Positions 16,731 through 24,265 of a stretch of 64,000 bases of DNA are shown here, piece after piece. The notes beneath the pieces were generated by a model. It searched no databases and was not told the DNA's origin. It saw only the letters and a list, made by a program, of their open reading frames with translations. This stretch comes from Pararhodobacter oceanensis (GTDB taxonomy: Bacteria > Pseudomonadota > Alphaproteobacteria > Rhodobacterales > Rhodobacteraceae): assembly GCF_003076755.1 (NCBI RefSeq), contig NZ_QDKM01000002.1, forward strand, positions 62,001 through 126,000, written 5' to 3'. Each line of letters opens with the position of its first letter. The stretch's first letter is position 1. The position numbers were made by a program, and so were the translations under genes.

Positions 16731-16859
16731 GTAGACCAACGCGGGATAGTCCGGTGTCGTCTTTGCGTGACGCGCCATTCAATTCTTCCGCCCGCAATTG
16801 GGCGCCGCTCCTCTGTTCACTCCCAATCCCCCCGCACAGCAGATTCCCGCCACGCGCTA

Positions 16860-16887
16860 TAGACACCCCCCCTCAACCCTGCTATCT
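16860..16887 (+). promoter_or_regulatory. Candidate promoter for rplB segment
   Basis: TAGACA (16860-16865), 16-bp spacer, CTATCT (16882-16887). The match is moderate. Some promoter is needed here because of the strong terminator after rplW. Confidence 0.35.
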
Positions 16888-16901
16888 CGCGCGTGTCGCT
16901 C

Positions 16902-16935
16902 GGCCTCGGATTCGCTCCGGGGCCTGTGATTTTTT
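16902..16935 (+). promoter_or_regulatory. Hairpin plus T-run in rplB leader (possible attenuator)
   Basis: GGCCTCGGA, loop TTCGC, TCCGGGGCC (one G-T pair), then TGTGA and six T. A second small GC hairpin follows (16940-16957). The structure lies 70 nt before rplB and could attenuate transcription of rplB-rpsS-rplV-rpsC-rplP. Confidence 0.4.
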
Positions 16936-17005
16936 GATCCGGGGACCTTCGGGGCCCTTTACACATGGCAGCTACCTGCCACAAAGCAAACGGAAGACAG
17001 AAAGC

Positions 17006-17845
17006 ATGGCACTCAAGTCGTACAAACCGACGACGCCAGGCCAGCGAGGGCTGGTTCTGATCGACCGTTCGGAGCTTTGGAAAGGTCGCCCCGTCAAGGC
17101 CCTCACGCAGGGTCTGACGAAATCGGGTGGCCGGAACAACACCGGACGGATTACGATGCGCCGCATTGGCGGCGGGGCGAAGCGACTCTATCGCATCGTT
17201 GATTTCAAGCGTCGCAAGTTCGATGTTCCCGGCACCGTGGAACGCATTGAATACGACCCCAACCGCACCGCGTTTATCGCGCTCATCCGCTACGAAGACG
17301 GCGAGCAGGCCTATATCCTGGCTCCGCAGCGTCTGGCCGTGGGTGACACGATTGTCGCAGGCGCGAAAACCGACGTGAAGCCGGGCAACGCGATGCCGTT
17401 CTCGGGCATGCCGCTCGGTACGATTGTCCATAACGTCGAGATGAAGCCCGGCAAGGGTGGCCAGATCGCACGTGCCGCGGGCACCTACGCCCAATTCGTC
17501 GGTCGTGACGGTGGCTACGCACAGCTGCGCCTGTCCTCGGGCGAGATGCGCATGGTCCGTCAGGAATGCCTGGCGACGATCGGTGCAGTCTCGAACTCCG
17601 AGCATTCGAACCAAAACCTTGGTAAAGCGGGCCGCAACCGCCATTTCGGCATCCGCCCCTCGGTGCGCGGTGTTGCAATGAACCCGATCGACCACCCGCA
17701 CGGCGGTGGTGAAGGTCGGACCTCGGGTGGCCGGACGCCGGTTACGCCCTGGGGCAAGGACACCAAAGGTAAGCGCACGCGTACCAATAAGGCGACGGAT
17801 AAATACATCATCCGCTCGCGTCACGCCAAGAAGAAGGGCCGTTAA
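17006..17845 (+). CDS. rplB: 50S ribosomal protein L2
   Basis: 279-residue L2, needed for subunit joining and peptidyl transfer. [15 protein letters not shown] start, and the conserved C-terminal [17 protein letters not shown] with the histidine implicated in catalysis. The open frame runs far upstream into repeat DNA, but homology starts at 17006. Three nucleotides separate it from rpsS. Confidence 0.99.
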   Translation: MALKSYKPTTPGQRGLVLIDRSELWKGRPVKALTQGLTKSGGRNNTGRITMRRIGGGAKRLYRIVDFKRRKFDVPGTVERIEYDPNRTAFIALIRYEDGEQAYILAPQRLAVGDTIVAGAKTDVKPGNAMPFSGMPLGTIVHNVEMKPGKGGQIARAAGTYAQFVGRDGGYAQLRLSSGEMRMVRQECLATIGAVSNSEHSNQNLGKAGRNRHFGIRPSVRGVAMNPIDHPHGGGEGRTSGGRTPVTPWGKDTKGKRTRTNKATDKYIIRSRHAKKKGR

Positions 17846-17848
17846 TCC

Positions 17849-18127
17849 ATGGCACGTTCTGTTTGGAAGGGCCCTTTCGTTGACGCCTATCTGCTGAAAA
17901 AAGCAGAAAAAGCGCAAGAATCCGGCCGCAACGATGTGATCAAAATCTGGTCGCGCCGTTCGACGATCCTCCCCCAATTCGTGGGGCTGACCTTTGGCGT
18001 GTATAACGGCAAAAAGCATATCCCGGTGAATGTCACCGAGGAGATGATCGGTCAGAAGTTTGGTGAGTACTCGCCGACGCGCACGTATTACGGGCACGCC
18101 GCCGACAAAAAAGCGAAACGGAAATAA
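17849..18127 (+). CDS. rpsS: 30S ribosomal protein S19
   Basis: 92-residue S19 in the head of the small subunit, partner of S13. [16 protein letters not shown] start and [23 protein letters not shown] end are typical. It sits 3 nt after rplB and 3 nt before rplV, so it is translationally coupled. Confidence 0.99.
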   Translation: MARSVWKGPFVDAYLLKKAEKAQESGRNDVIKIWSRRSTILPQFVGLTFGVYNGKKHIPVNVTEEMIGQKFGEYSPTRTYYGHAADKKAKRK

Positions 18128-18130
18128 GCC

Positions 18131-18511
18131 ATGGGTAAAGAGCAAAATCCGCGCCGCGTGGCTGACAATGAAGCTATGGCCAAGGCCAGCATGCTGCGCA
18201 CGTCGCCGCAAAAGCTGAACCTTGTGGCTGGCCTCATCCGCGGCAAAAAGGTTGAAAAGGCGATGGCCGATTTGACCTTCTCGAAAAAGCGTATCGCGAT
18301 CGACGTGAAGAAATGCCTTCAGTCGGCCATCGCCAACGCCGAAAACAACCACGGTCTGGACGTTGACAACCTCATCGTCGCCGAGGCCTGGGTTGGCAAA
18401 AAGATGGTGATGAAACGTGGGCGTCCGCGCGCACGGGGTCGCTTCGGCAAGATCCTGAAGCCGTTTTCCGAGATCACCATCAAGGTGCGTGAGCGCGAGG
18501 AGCAAGCGTAA
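18131..18511 (+). CDS. rplV: 50S ribosomal protein L22
   Basis: 126-residue L22 whose beta-hairpin lines the exit tunnel; the hairpin tip [18 protein letters not shown] is visible. The stop overlaps the rpsC ATG by 1 nt (TAATG). Confidence 0.99.
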   Translation: MGKEQNPRRVADNEAMAKASMLRTSPQKLNLVAGLIRGKKVEKAMADLTFSKKRIAIDVKKCLQSAIANAENNHGLDVDNLIVAEAWVGKKMVMKRGRPRARGRFGKILKPFSEITIKVREREEQA

Positions 18512-19218
18512 TGGGACAAAAAGTTAACCCCATCGGGATGCGCCTGCAGGTCAACCGTACCTGGGACAGCCGCTGGTATGCCGACGGTAAAAACTATGGC
18601 GAACTCCTGTTGGAAGACCTGCGCATGCGGGAATTCATCAAGCAAGAGTGCAAGGCCGCCGGCGTCAGCCGGGTGATCATCGAGCGTCCGCACAAAAAGT
18701 GCCGGGTGACGATCCACACCGCACGTCCGGGCGTGATCATCGGCAAAAAAGGCGCCGATATCGAAGGTCTGCGCAAGAAGCTGGCACAGTTCACCGATAG
18801 CGAACTGCACCTGAACATCGTCGAAGTCCGCAAGCCGGATCTGGACGCTGCTCTGGTCGCCGAGTCGATTGCCCAGCAGCTTGAGCGTCGGGTCTCGTTC
18901 CGTCGCGCGATGAAGCGTGCCGTGCAAAACGCGATGCGTGTCGGCTCCTTGGGTATCCGGGTCAACATCGCCGGTCGTCTTGGCGGTGCCGAGATCGCGC
19001 GGACCGAATGGTATCGCGAGGGCCGTGTGCCGCTGCACACGCTGCGCGCTGACATCGACTATGCACTGGCCGAGGCGATGACTCCCTACGGGATCATCGG
19101 GATCAAGGTCTGGATCTACAAAGGCGACATCATGGAGCATGATCCGCAGGCGCACGATCGCCGGCATCAAGAGCTTCAGGATGCCCCCGGCGGCGGCGCA
19201 CCCCGCGGTCGGCGCTAA
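18511..19218 (+). CDS. rpsC: 30S ribosomal protein S3
   Basis: 235-residue S3 at the mRNA entry site with helicase activity. The KH motif [17 protein letters not shown] and the C-terminal domain ([31 protein letters not shown]) are present. It overlaps rplV by 1 nt, and rplP follows 21 nt later. Confidence 0.99.
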   Translation: MGQKVNPIGMRLQVNRTWDSRWYADGKNYGELLLEDLRMREFIKQECKAAGVSRVIIERPHKKCRVTIHTARPGVIIGKKGADIEGLRKKLAQFTDSELHLNIVEVRKPDLDAALVAESIAQQLERRVSFRRAMKRAVQNAMRVGSLGIRVNIAGRLGGAEIARTEWYREGRVPLHTLRADIDYALAEAMTPYGIIGIKVWIYKGDIMEHDPQAHDRRHQELQDAPGGGAPRGRR

Positions 19219-19239
19219 TCGCCTGATAGGAGAGAATAG

Positions 19240-19653
19240 ATGCTGCAACCGAAACGGACGAAGTTCCGCAAACAGTTCAAGGGACGCATCCACGGCGAAG
19301 CCAAAGGCGGTTCGGATCTGACCTTCGGGTCCTATGGCCTGAAAGCTGTTGAACCCGAGCGCATGACCGCGCGCCAGATCGAAGCTGCCCGTCGGGCCAT
19401 GACGCGTCACATGAAGCGTCAGGGTCGCGTCTGGATCCGTGTGTTCCCCGATGTGCCGGTGTCGTCGAAACCGACCGAAGTGCGGATGGGTAAAGGCAAG
19501 GGCTCGGTGGACTATTGGGCCGCCAAGATCAAACCCGGCCGGATCATGTTCGAGATCGACGGCGTGAACGACGAAACCGCCCGCGAAGCCCTGCGTCTGG
19601 CCGCTATGAAGCTGCCGATGAAGACCCGGGTCGTGGTCCGCGAAGACTGGTAA
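19240..19653 (+). CDS. rplP: 50S ribosomal protein L16
   Basis: 137-residue L16 near the A-site tRNA elbow. [16 protein letters not shown] start; the [22 protein letters not shown] loop is typical. AGGAGAG precedes the ATG. Normally rpmC follows directly; here a REP palindrome, a terminator and 4.1 kb of other genes intervene. Confidence 0.99.
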   Translation: MLQPKRTKFRKQFKGRIHGEAKGGSDLTFGSYGLKAVEPERMTARQIEAARRAMTRHMKRQGRVWIRVFPDVPVSSKPTEVRMGKGKGSVDYWAAKIKPGRIMFEIDGVNDETAREALRLAAMKLPMKTRVVVREDW

Positions 19654-19654
19654 C

Positions 19655-19679
19655 GGTGCGTGCAAAGCACACACCCTAC
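19655..19679 (-). repeat. REP-like palindrome (copy 4, reverse)
   Basis: GGTGCGTGC, loop AAA, GCACACACC, then CTAC, starting 2 nt after the rplP stop. The single mismatch becomes a G-T pair on the GTAG strand. Copies 4, 7 and 9 share this exact 25-bp form. Confidence 0.85.
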
Positions 19680-19687
19680 GCTAACGA

Positions 19688-19720
19688 GGCTCCCGCTGCG
19701 AAAGTTGCGGGGGCCTTTTT
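19688..19720 (+). terminator. Intrinsic terminator after rplP
   Basis: GGCTCCCGC pairs with GCGGGGGCC (one G-T) and is followed by five T (19716-19720). It ends the rplB-rplP segment. Confidence 0.8.
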
Positions 19721-19735
19721 CATTCGAGGCGCAAA

Positions 19736-20077
19736 TTGACGGATGCTGAACTGACGTTCCGGGTGTGGTGGCAAAAGGGGCAGCTTGAAGCCGCTGTGCC
19801 TGCATGGAAAGACCGCGTTTATGAAGCGTCCAAATATGCGGGACGCGACAAGGCCGCGTTCGAGGCAAAGGTTGGCCAACGCCGGAGTCGGTCACTTTTC
19901 AAGACACTTGAGGCGCTCGAATCCGCCATGTTCCGGATTAAACCGGATTGGTCGAATGATGCGACGTTATCTGACGTCGCGATGCAGATGGAAGCCGTGC
20001 TGCGCGGCAGATTCGCAGGCATTCCGGACAAAGTCATGTCCGAGTTGATCAACCGGTATATGTTCAGTTACCGCTAA
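19736..20077 (+). CDS. Orphan 113-aa hypothetical protein
   Basis: Small soluble protein, 113 residues, that I do not recognise. It starts at TTG, with GAGG 6 nt upstream. The sequence is rich in Trp, Lys, Arg and Ala with likely amphipathic helices (WWQKGQLEAAVPAWKDRVYEA, RSRSLFKTLEALESAMFRI), which suggests an all-helical fold. It has no signal peptide and no cysteine. It is the first gene of the 4.1-kb block splitting rplP from rpmC. A REP palindrome lies 20 bp after its stop, then the GIY-YIG gene. Confidence 0.6.
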   Translation: MTDAELTFRVWWQKGQLEAAVPAWKDRVYEASKYAGRDKAAFEAKVGQRRSRSLFKTLEALESAMFRIKPDWSNDATLSDVAMQMEAVLRGRFAGIPDKVMSELINRYMFSYR

Positions 20078-20097
20078 GGGATGTGGCGTGCGGGGAC

Positions 20098-20122
20098 GGT
20101 GCGTGCAAGCACGCCACCCTAC
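20098..20122 (-). repeat. REP-like palindrome (copy 5, reverse)
   Basis: GGTGCGTGC, loop AA, GCACGCCACC (one bulged C), CTAC. It lies between the orphan 113-aa gene and the GIY-YIG gene. Confidence 0.8.
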
Positions 20123-20193
20123 GAATGCTGATACTTGGGCGACTCGTTGACGGTTATATGCATGTGCTGGAACTTGGTTTGAGGGGGATCCAA

Positions 20194-20517
20194 ATGGCGG
20201 CGGGCGGGCGCAAATTCACCTATGTGGTCTATAAGATCACCTTTCCCAATGGAAAAATCTACATCGGCAAAGATATCGGACGGGGTGGACACTCGATCAG
20301 GTATTTCGGCTCGTGGAGTGCGTCACTTGTCGAGAGCGAATTCACCAAAGACCAGTTGATGGATTTCACGATTAGGCGTGAGATTTTGTTCGAAAGTCCT
20401 GATCGGGTGGAGGTCAGCAAGAAAGAAATCGAATTTATCATTTCCACTAAGGCGAATGATCCTCGATATGGATACAATCGAACACCGAGATTAGCCGCAC
20501 CACTTGTCGAGCGTTAA
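20194..20517 (+). CDS. Solo GIY-YIG nuclease-fold protein
   Basis: 107-residue protein consisting of little more than a GIY-YIG domain. VVY (11-13) and YIG (23-25) stand 12 residues apart as TYVVYKITFPNGKIYIGKD. A candidate catalytic Arg is R30; Tyr37 and Glu80 (KKEIEFI) are followed by the terminal Asn95 (YGYNR), the order seen in phage-type GIY-YIG enzymes. The ATG at 20194 has GAGGGGG 6 nt upstream; longer starts lack homology. No DNA-binding domain is attached and no intron is evident. It could be a degenerate homing endonuclease or a small structure-specific nuclease. Composition is less GC-rich than its neighbours. Confidence 0.7.
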   Translation: MAAGGRKFTYVVYKITFPNGKIYIGKDIGRGGHSIRYFGSWSASLVESEFTKDQLMDFTIRREILFESPDRVEVSKKEIEFIISTKANDPRYGYNRTPRLAAPLVER

Positions 20518-20570
20518 GTAATAGTAATTGTTCATACAATTGATCCCGCGATCTGCTGTGCTGGTCTTTT

Positions 20571-20657
20571 CGCCAGGCTTGCCGGGCAGCGCCCGTCCGC
20601 CCCCTCGGGCGGGCGCTTCGCTTCCCGCCCGCGGCCGGGCACTCCCCTCTGTGTGGC
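20571..20657 (+). repeat. Multi-hairpin repeat family A, unit A4
   Basis: CGCCAGGCTTGCCGGGC at the left (one change from the consensus), GCGCCC...GGGCGC hairpin, CCCGCGGCCGGGC, ending CTCTGTGTGGC. First of a second triplet. Confidence 0.84.
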
Positions 20658-20710
20658 TTGAAGTGGATTACATGAACCGATTGTGTATGTTGAGTCTCCG
20701 TCCAGCACAC

Positions 20711-20795
20711 GCTCCGCCCGGCTTGCCGGGCAACACCCGACCGCGGGCGGGTGTTCCACCCCCGCCCGCGGTCGGGTGCAGCCCTATGTCTGGCG
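20711..20795 (+). repeat. Multi-hairpin repeat family A, unit A5
   Basis: Starts exactly 140 bp after A4. The central hairpin is shorter (ACACCCGACCGCGGGCGGGTGT) but still paired. Ends CCTATGTCTGGCG. Confidence 0.84.
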
Positions 20796-20850
20796 TCCAA
20801 TCCGCTGCATCGAGAACCGGTGCCGTTCTGGCATGCCGCGTCAATCACAT

Positions 20851-20967
20851 CTTCCGCCCGGCAAGCCGGGCAGCGCCCGTCCGCCCCGTCACGCCGTAGG
20901 CGTGCCTATGGCCCTCGGGCGGGCGCTCCGCTTCCGCCCGCGGACGGGTGCTGCCCTCTGTTCGGTG
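20851..20967 (+). repeat. Multi-hairpin repeat family A, unit A6, with nested insertion
   Basis: Starts exactly 140 bp after A5. About 26 bp containing the palindrome CACGCCGTAGGCGTG (about 20890-20904) is inserted in the loop of the central hairpin, making the unit longer. The rest matches A1. Confidence 0.84.
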
Positions 20968-21084
20968 CAAAAGGGATGCATTGCTCGGTTATGGCCTGAT
21001 GTTAAAGGTAATCAGCCCTGCCAAGCCCCGGGTGCCGGCCCGTAGGTTTTCGTTGAAAACCCGCACCACCGCACGCAGTTCGCC

Positions 21085-21705
21085 CTACGCCCAACTGTAA
21101 TTAAAACTCACCGATATCCGGTCGTCCTCGGACATATTCATCGGCACCTCATGGCGCAGCCAGCTCTCCCAGAGCAGCACTTCGCCGACCTCGGGCGCCA
21201 GGTAGATAAACGGCTGCAACTCCCGCCGCGCGTCTTTGAACCGGGGCGGGGCGGCCATCATCATCGCCGCCCGCGGGTCCTCGAGTTTCAGCGCCGAGGT
21301 GCCCGCGGGCATCGCCACATAACAGGTCCCCGAGATCACCGAATGCGGGTGGATATGCGAGGCATGCATCCCGCCCTGCGGCAGAATATTGATCCATAGA
21401 TCCTCAAGCTTCAGCTTGCGCCCCTCCAGATCAAACGCCAGATCCTCGGCGAAAGCCGCCACATGCTTGTCCAGCGCCTTAACCATTGCCTTGAACACCG
21501 GAAACCGCCAGGGCAGATCGGTCAAGGAGGCATAGCTGGTATAGCCCGGATAGCCGTTGGCCTCGCACCAATCCTGCCCGGCCTCGTCATCCTCGGCAAT
21601 CGAATAGCAGGACGCCTCCAACTCCTGCGGATCTAGCGCAGAGCCGGATTTGGCCAGACGGGCGCGGTAAAGGCGGGTCGCAAACAGCGATTCAATCTGT
21701 GTCAT
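21085..21705 (-). CDS. 2OG-Fe(II) oxygenase-like protein (TIGR02466 type)
   Basis: 206-residue cupin-fold protein resembling the TIGR02466 / 2OG-Fe(II) oxygenase 5 family. Candidate metal ligands are in HASHIHPHSVISG (His117/His119) and distal His185 (WLRHEVPMN); Arg196 in DRISVSFNY would bind the 2-oxoglutarate carboxylate. The start MTQIESLFATRLY is typical of the family. It is divergent from the RidA gene across 106 bp and converges on the repeat array. The substrate is unknown; related proteins hydroxylate protein or small-molecule targets. Confidence 0.75.
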   Translation of the reverse strand: MTQIESLFATRLYRARLAKSGSALDPQELEASCYSIAEDDEAGQDWCEANGYPGYTSYASLTDLPWRFPVFKAMVKALDKHVAAFAEDLAFDLEGRKLKLEDLWINILPQGGMHASHIHPHSVISGTCYVAMPAGTSALKLEDPRAAMMMAAPPRFKDARRELQPFIYLAPEVGEVLLWESWLRHEVPMNMSEDDRISVSFNYSWA

Positions 21706-21811
21706 AGGTTTGGTCTAGCCGATAAAAAACCCGCATGCGAGGCCGGATTTGCGCTTGATCCGCCGGGCAAATCCCCGCATTACGCCGCGTAATTTGCAAC
21801 AAGGATATCCC

Positions 21812-22153
21812 ATGATCGACCGTATCGACATCAACGCGCGCTCTTCGAAAATCGTCAAACATAATGGCGTCGCCTATATCACCGGACAGGTCGGCGAGGG
21901 CGAGACCATCCAAGAGCAAACCCATGAGTGCCTGCGCCGGCTTGAGGATCTGCTGATCAAATCCGGCTCCTCGCGTGAGAAGATGCTGCGCGCGACGATC
22001 TGGCTGTCGGATATGAAATATTTCACCAAGTTCAACGAGATCTGGGACGCCTGGGTGCCCGCAGGCCACGCCCCCGCCCGCGCCTGCGGCGAGTCGAAAC
22101 TGGCCCGTGAAGCGCTGATGGTCGAAATCATCGTGGATGCGGCCTACGACTGA
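21812..22153 (+). CDS. RidA family (YjgF/YER057c/UK114) protein
   Basis: 113-residue RidA-like protein; canonical RidA hydrolyses reactive enamine/imine intermediates. The framework HNGVAYITGQVGEGETIQEQTHECLRRLEDLL and the C-terminal ESKLAREALMVEIIVDA are typical. The ATG at 21812 with AAGG 7 nt upstream is preferred over an upstream in-frame Met. Cys83 occupies the usual catalytic-Arg region (HAPARACGESKLA), with Arg two residues earlier, so it may belong to a divergent Rid subgroup rather than true RidA. Confidence 0.85.
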   Translation: MIDRIDINARSSKIVKHNGVAYITGQVGEGETIQEQTHECLRRLEDLLIKSGSSREKMLRATIWLSDMKYFTKFNEIWDAWVPAGHAPARACGESKLAREALMVEIIVDAAYD

Positions 22154-22190
22154 GCGGCCGACGACTGAGCCGAAACCGCCTAAAGACCCC

Positions 22191-22219
22191 GTGCTGCCGG
22201 TGCCCAGATCCGGCAGCAC
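22191..22219. terminator. Bidirectional terminator-like hairpin
   Basis: A perfect 10-bp stem GTGCTGCCGG / CCGGCAGCAC with a 9-nt loop lies between the converging RidA and RTX-like genes. T-tracts are poor on both sides. Confidence 0.55.
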
Positions 22220-22222
22220 ATT

Positions 22223-23401
22223 CTACCGCCGATAGATCACATCCTCGGGCGCCAGATCGCTGACCCCTTCGAGATCCACGACCATGACCAGCGTGACCTG
22301 ATCGCGCACCATATCCACCAGAATCCTTGTGCCGTCTGCATCCACCACATGGCGGATCTCGCCGACCTCAAAGCCACTGTCGATCCCGCGCAGGTCGATC
22401 ACCAACTGGTCCGCGCTGCTGTCGAAATCCTTGATCGTGCCCGCCGTGGTGCCCAGCCGCAGCTCCTCCTCGCCACCATACGAGATGATCTCCGTGCCCT
22501 CATCAATGAGCACCTCGAAGCTGTCGCTGCCCTCACCGCCGTAAAATTCGATCGGCTCGACGCGGAACCCCATGCCCTTCATCACCCAGGGCGCGTGAAT
22601 GCGCAGCGTGTCATCACCCTCGCCGCCGTGATGGTCAATCACCGCATAGGGCGTGATATTGCCGGTATATTGAAAGCCGCCTTGCACCTCGATCAGGTCA
22701 TCGCCCGCGCCGCCGCGGGTGACCACCAACGGCGTGTGACGCGCGTCGATCGTGTCATTGCCCAGACCGCCCTCCAGCGTTGTCGGCGCCCATTCCGCGC
22801 CAAACGCCCAGACATCTGGCGGGGCGTAGATGATCAGATCATCGCCCTCGCCGCCGTCAATGAGGCTGCTGTCTCCGCGCAGATACATCTCGTCATCGCC
22901 AGCGCCGCCCAGAAGTGTCGAGCCATGGGCGGTGGCATAGAGCGTGTCATCCCCCGCACCGCCATCGACATAAGAGCCGGTGAGCACGCTCTCGCCATCC
23001 TCCACACCGCGCAGATCAATCAGATCGGCGCCATCCCCGGCATCCAGCGTGATCTGCGCCGGATCGGGGTCATCGGCCAGGGTGATCGTGTCGTTGAGCG
23101 CGCTGGCGGTCAGATCCTCGCCGTCGCGCATCTGATAGGTGATGCCCGTTGCGGGCGGGGCGATATCATCGGTGCCATCTTCATCGCCGGTGCCATCTTC
23201 CGCCGACCCCGAATCGCTGCCGTCTTCCTCCTCGGATGGCGGCTCATCGAGCAGGTCGCCAGGCCCGCCATCTGCGCCGCTATCTGTGCCGCTGTCCCCA
23301 GAGCCCTCATCCTCGGTCGCAGGTGCCGCCTCGTCCCCGGCATCCAGTGACCCCATGGCAAACGCCACCCCCAGCAACAACACGACCAATGCGGCAACCA
23401 T
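22223..23401 (-). CDS. Membrane-anchored RTX-like calcium-binding protein
   Basis: 392 residues starting at an ATG just inside the first membrane segment (MVAALVVLLLGVAFAMG). The open frame continues upstream, but this start has a G-rich ribosome site. After the anchor comes a very acidic Asp/Glu/Ser/Gly linker (about residues 25-80), then seven degenerate hemolysin-type nonapeptides such as GGAGDDTLY, GGAGDDEMY, GGEGDDLII, GGLGNDTID and GGEGDDTLR. A C-terminal region follows (TIKDFDSSADQLVIDLRG), as in Rhodobacterales RTX proteins. It probably folds as a calcium-dependent beta-roll outside the cytoplasmic membrane. Role unknown. Confidence 0.8.
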   Translation of the reverse strand: MVAALVVLLLGVAFAMGSLDAGDEAAPATEDEGSGDSGTDSGADGGPGDLLDEPPSEEEDGSDSGSAEDGTGDEDGTDDIAPPATGITYQMRDGEDLTASALNDTITLADDPDPAQITLDAGDGADLIDLRGVEDGESVLTGSYVDGGAGDDTLYATAHGSTLLGGAGDDEMYLRGDSSLIDGGEGDDLIIYAPPDVWAFGAEWAPTTLEGGLGNDTIDARHTPLVVTRGGAGDDLIEVQGGFQYTGNITPYAVIDHHGGEGDDTLRIHAPWVMKGMGFRVEPIEFYGGEGSDSFEVLIDEGTEIISYGGEEELRLGTTAGTIKDFDSSADQLVIDLRGIDSGFEVGEIRHVVDADGTRILVDMVRDQVTLVMVVDLEGVSDLAPEDVIYRR

Positions 23402-23748
23402 CAAATACGCCCCCCCGAGCAACTCATTACAATTGTAATGAACCCTAACGCCGCCACTCTGCACGGTAAAGTGGAGTGTCACGCCCCCATAAGCCCCAAG
23501 CTGCGCCAACCGGACAGCCCGCCGCCCGCCGCCCATTCCCTCCGCCAGCGCATCCGGCCGGATCCCGCCACCGCCACCATACCGCGCCGCCTTGCGGGCA
23601 AGTTCACCCTTGCCCTTAGGGTGCAACTCCCTTAAAGGAGCACATCCAGCCGATTCCGCCCTGCGGTCTTGGTTGGTAAATCAATGACTCCACCGGACAC
23701 AGGGTCACCCCAAAAGGGCCCTCTGGTGATGTTGAAAGGAAAGCGCGC
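23402..23748. other. Divergent gap between RTX-like gene and rpmC
   Basis: 347 bp that must contain the promoter restarting the r-protein operon. A weak candidate is TTGCCC (23610-23615), 16 bp, TTAAAG (23632-23637), overlapping the small palindrome ACCCTTGCCCTTAGGGT. AAAGGAAAG precedes rpmC. The first part encodes only an unconserved upstream extension of the RTX-like frame. Confidence 0.45.
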
Positions 23749-23952
23749 ATGAAAGCCGCAGAACTACGTGACAAGACCCCGGACCAGCTGCGCGATCAGC
23801 TGGTGGCGCTGAAGAAAGAGGCCTTCAACCTCCGTTTTCAGGCCGCAACCAACCAATTGGAAAACACCGCCCGTCAGCGCCAAGTGCGCCGTGACGTCGC
23901 GCGTGTGAACACCATTTTGAACCAAAAAGCCGCTGAAGCGGCGGCGAACTGA
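23749..23952 (+). CDS. rpmC: 50S ribosomal protein L29
   Basis: 67-residue L29, a two-helix protein at the tunnel exit. [31 protein letters not shown] is typical. AAAGGAAAG precedes the ATG. First gene after the 4.1-kb insertion; rpsQ follows 11 nt later. Confidence 0.98.
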   Translation: MKAAELRDKTPDQLRDQLVALKKEAFNLRFQAATNQLENTARQRQVRRDVARVNTILNQKAAEAAAN

Positions 23953-23963
23953 GGAGCACGCAC

Positions 23964-24203
23964 ATGCCCAAACGCATCCTGTCTGGCACCGTGACGAGCG
24001 ACAAGAACGAGCAGACCATCACGGTTCTGGTCGAGCGCCGCTTCAAGCACCCGCAGATGAAGAAAACGGTTCGGAGCTCGAAGAAGTATCGCGCCCACGA
24101 CCCGCAAAACCAATTCAAAGTTGGTGATATTGTGCGCATCGAAGAATGTGCGCCGGTATCGAAATCGAAGCGCTGGCAGGTGGTGGTCGAAGCTTCGGCT
24201 TAA
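23964..24203 (+). CDS. rpsQ: 30S ribosomal protein S17
   Basis: 79-residue S17, an early 16S rRNA binder with an OB fold. [30 protein letters not shown] is typical. AGGAG lies upstream of the ATG. A perfect TGGGCA-TCC-TGCCCA hairpin (24232-24246) lies in the 62-nt gap to rplN. Confidence 0.98.
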   Translation: MPKRILSGTVTSDKNEQTITVLVERRFKHPQMKKTVRSSKKYRAHDPQNQFKVGDIVRIEECAPVSKSKRWQVVVEASA

Positions 24204-24265
24204 ACCATTCCTGACAGACTAAGCGAAACCCTGGGCATCCTGCCCAAAGGTCGGGAGACTATTCC

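Larger units (their letters stand above)
16245..17005. other. Repeat-filled gap in front of rplB
   Basis: 761 bp without a convincing gene. The AT-rich first 100 bp run on from the orphan gene. Three ~140-bp GC-rich repeat units follow (16354-16730), then a shrunken fourth copy near 16786-16820. From about 16850 there is a candidate promoter and a leader with two hairpins before rplB. Open frames across the array are products of GC bias. Confidence 0.7.
20518..21084. other. Second repeat-filled gap (A4-A6)
   Basis: 567 bp between the GIY-YIG gene and the converging oxygenase gene. It starts AT-rich, then holds three family A units at 140-bp spacing, then about 115 bp with no recognisable feature. 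No gene is supported. Confidence 0.7.

Noticed and set aside
16817-18505. 562-aa open frame opposite rplB-rplV
   Set aside because: Antisense shadow frame; composition mirrors the codon bias of the real genes.
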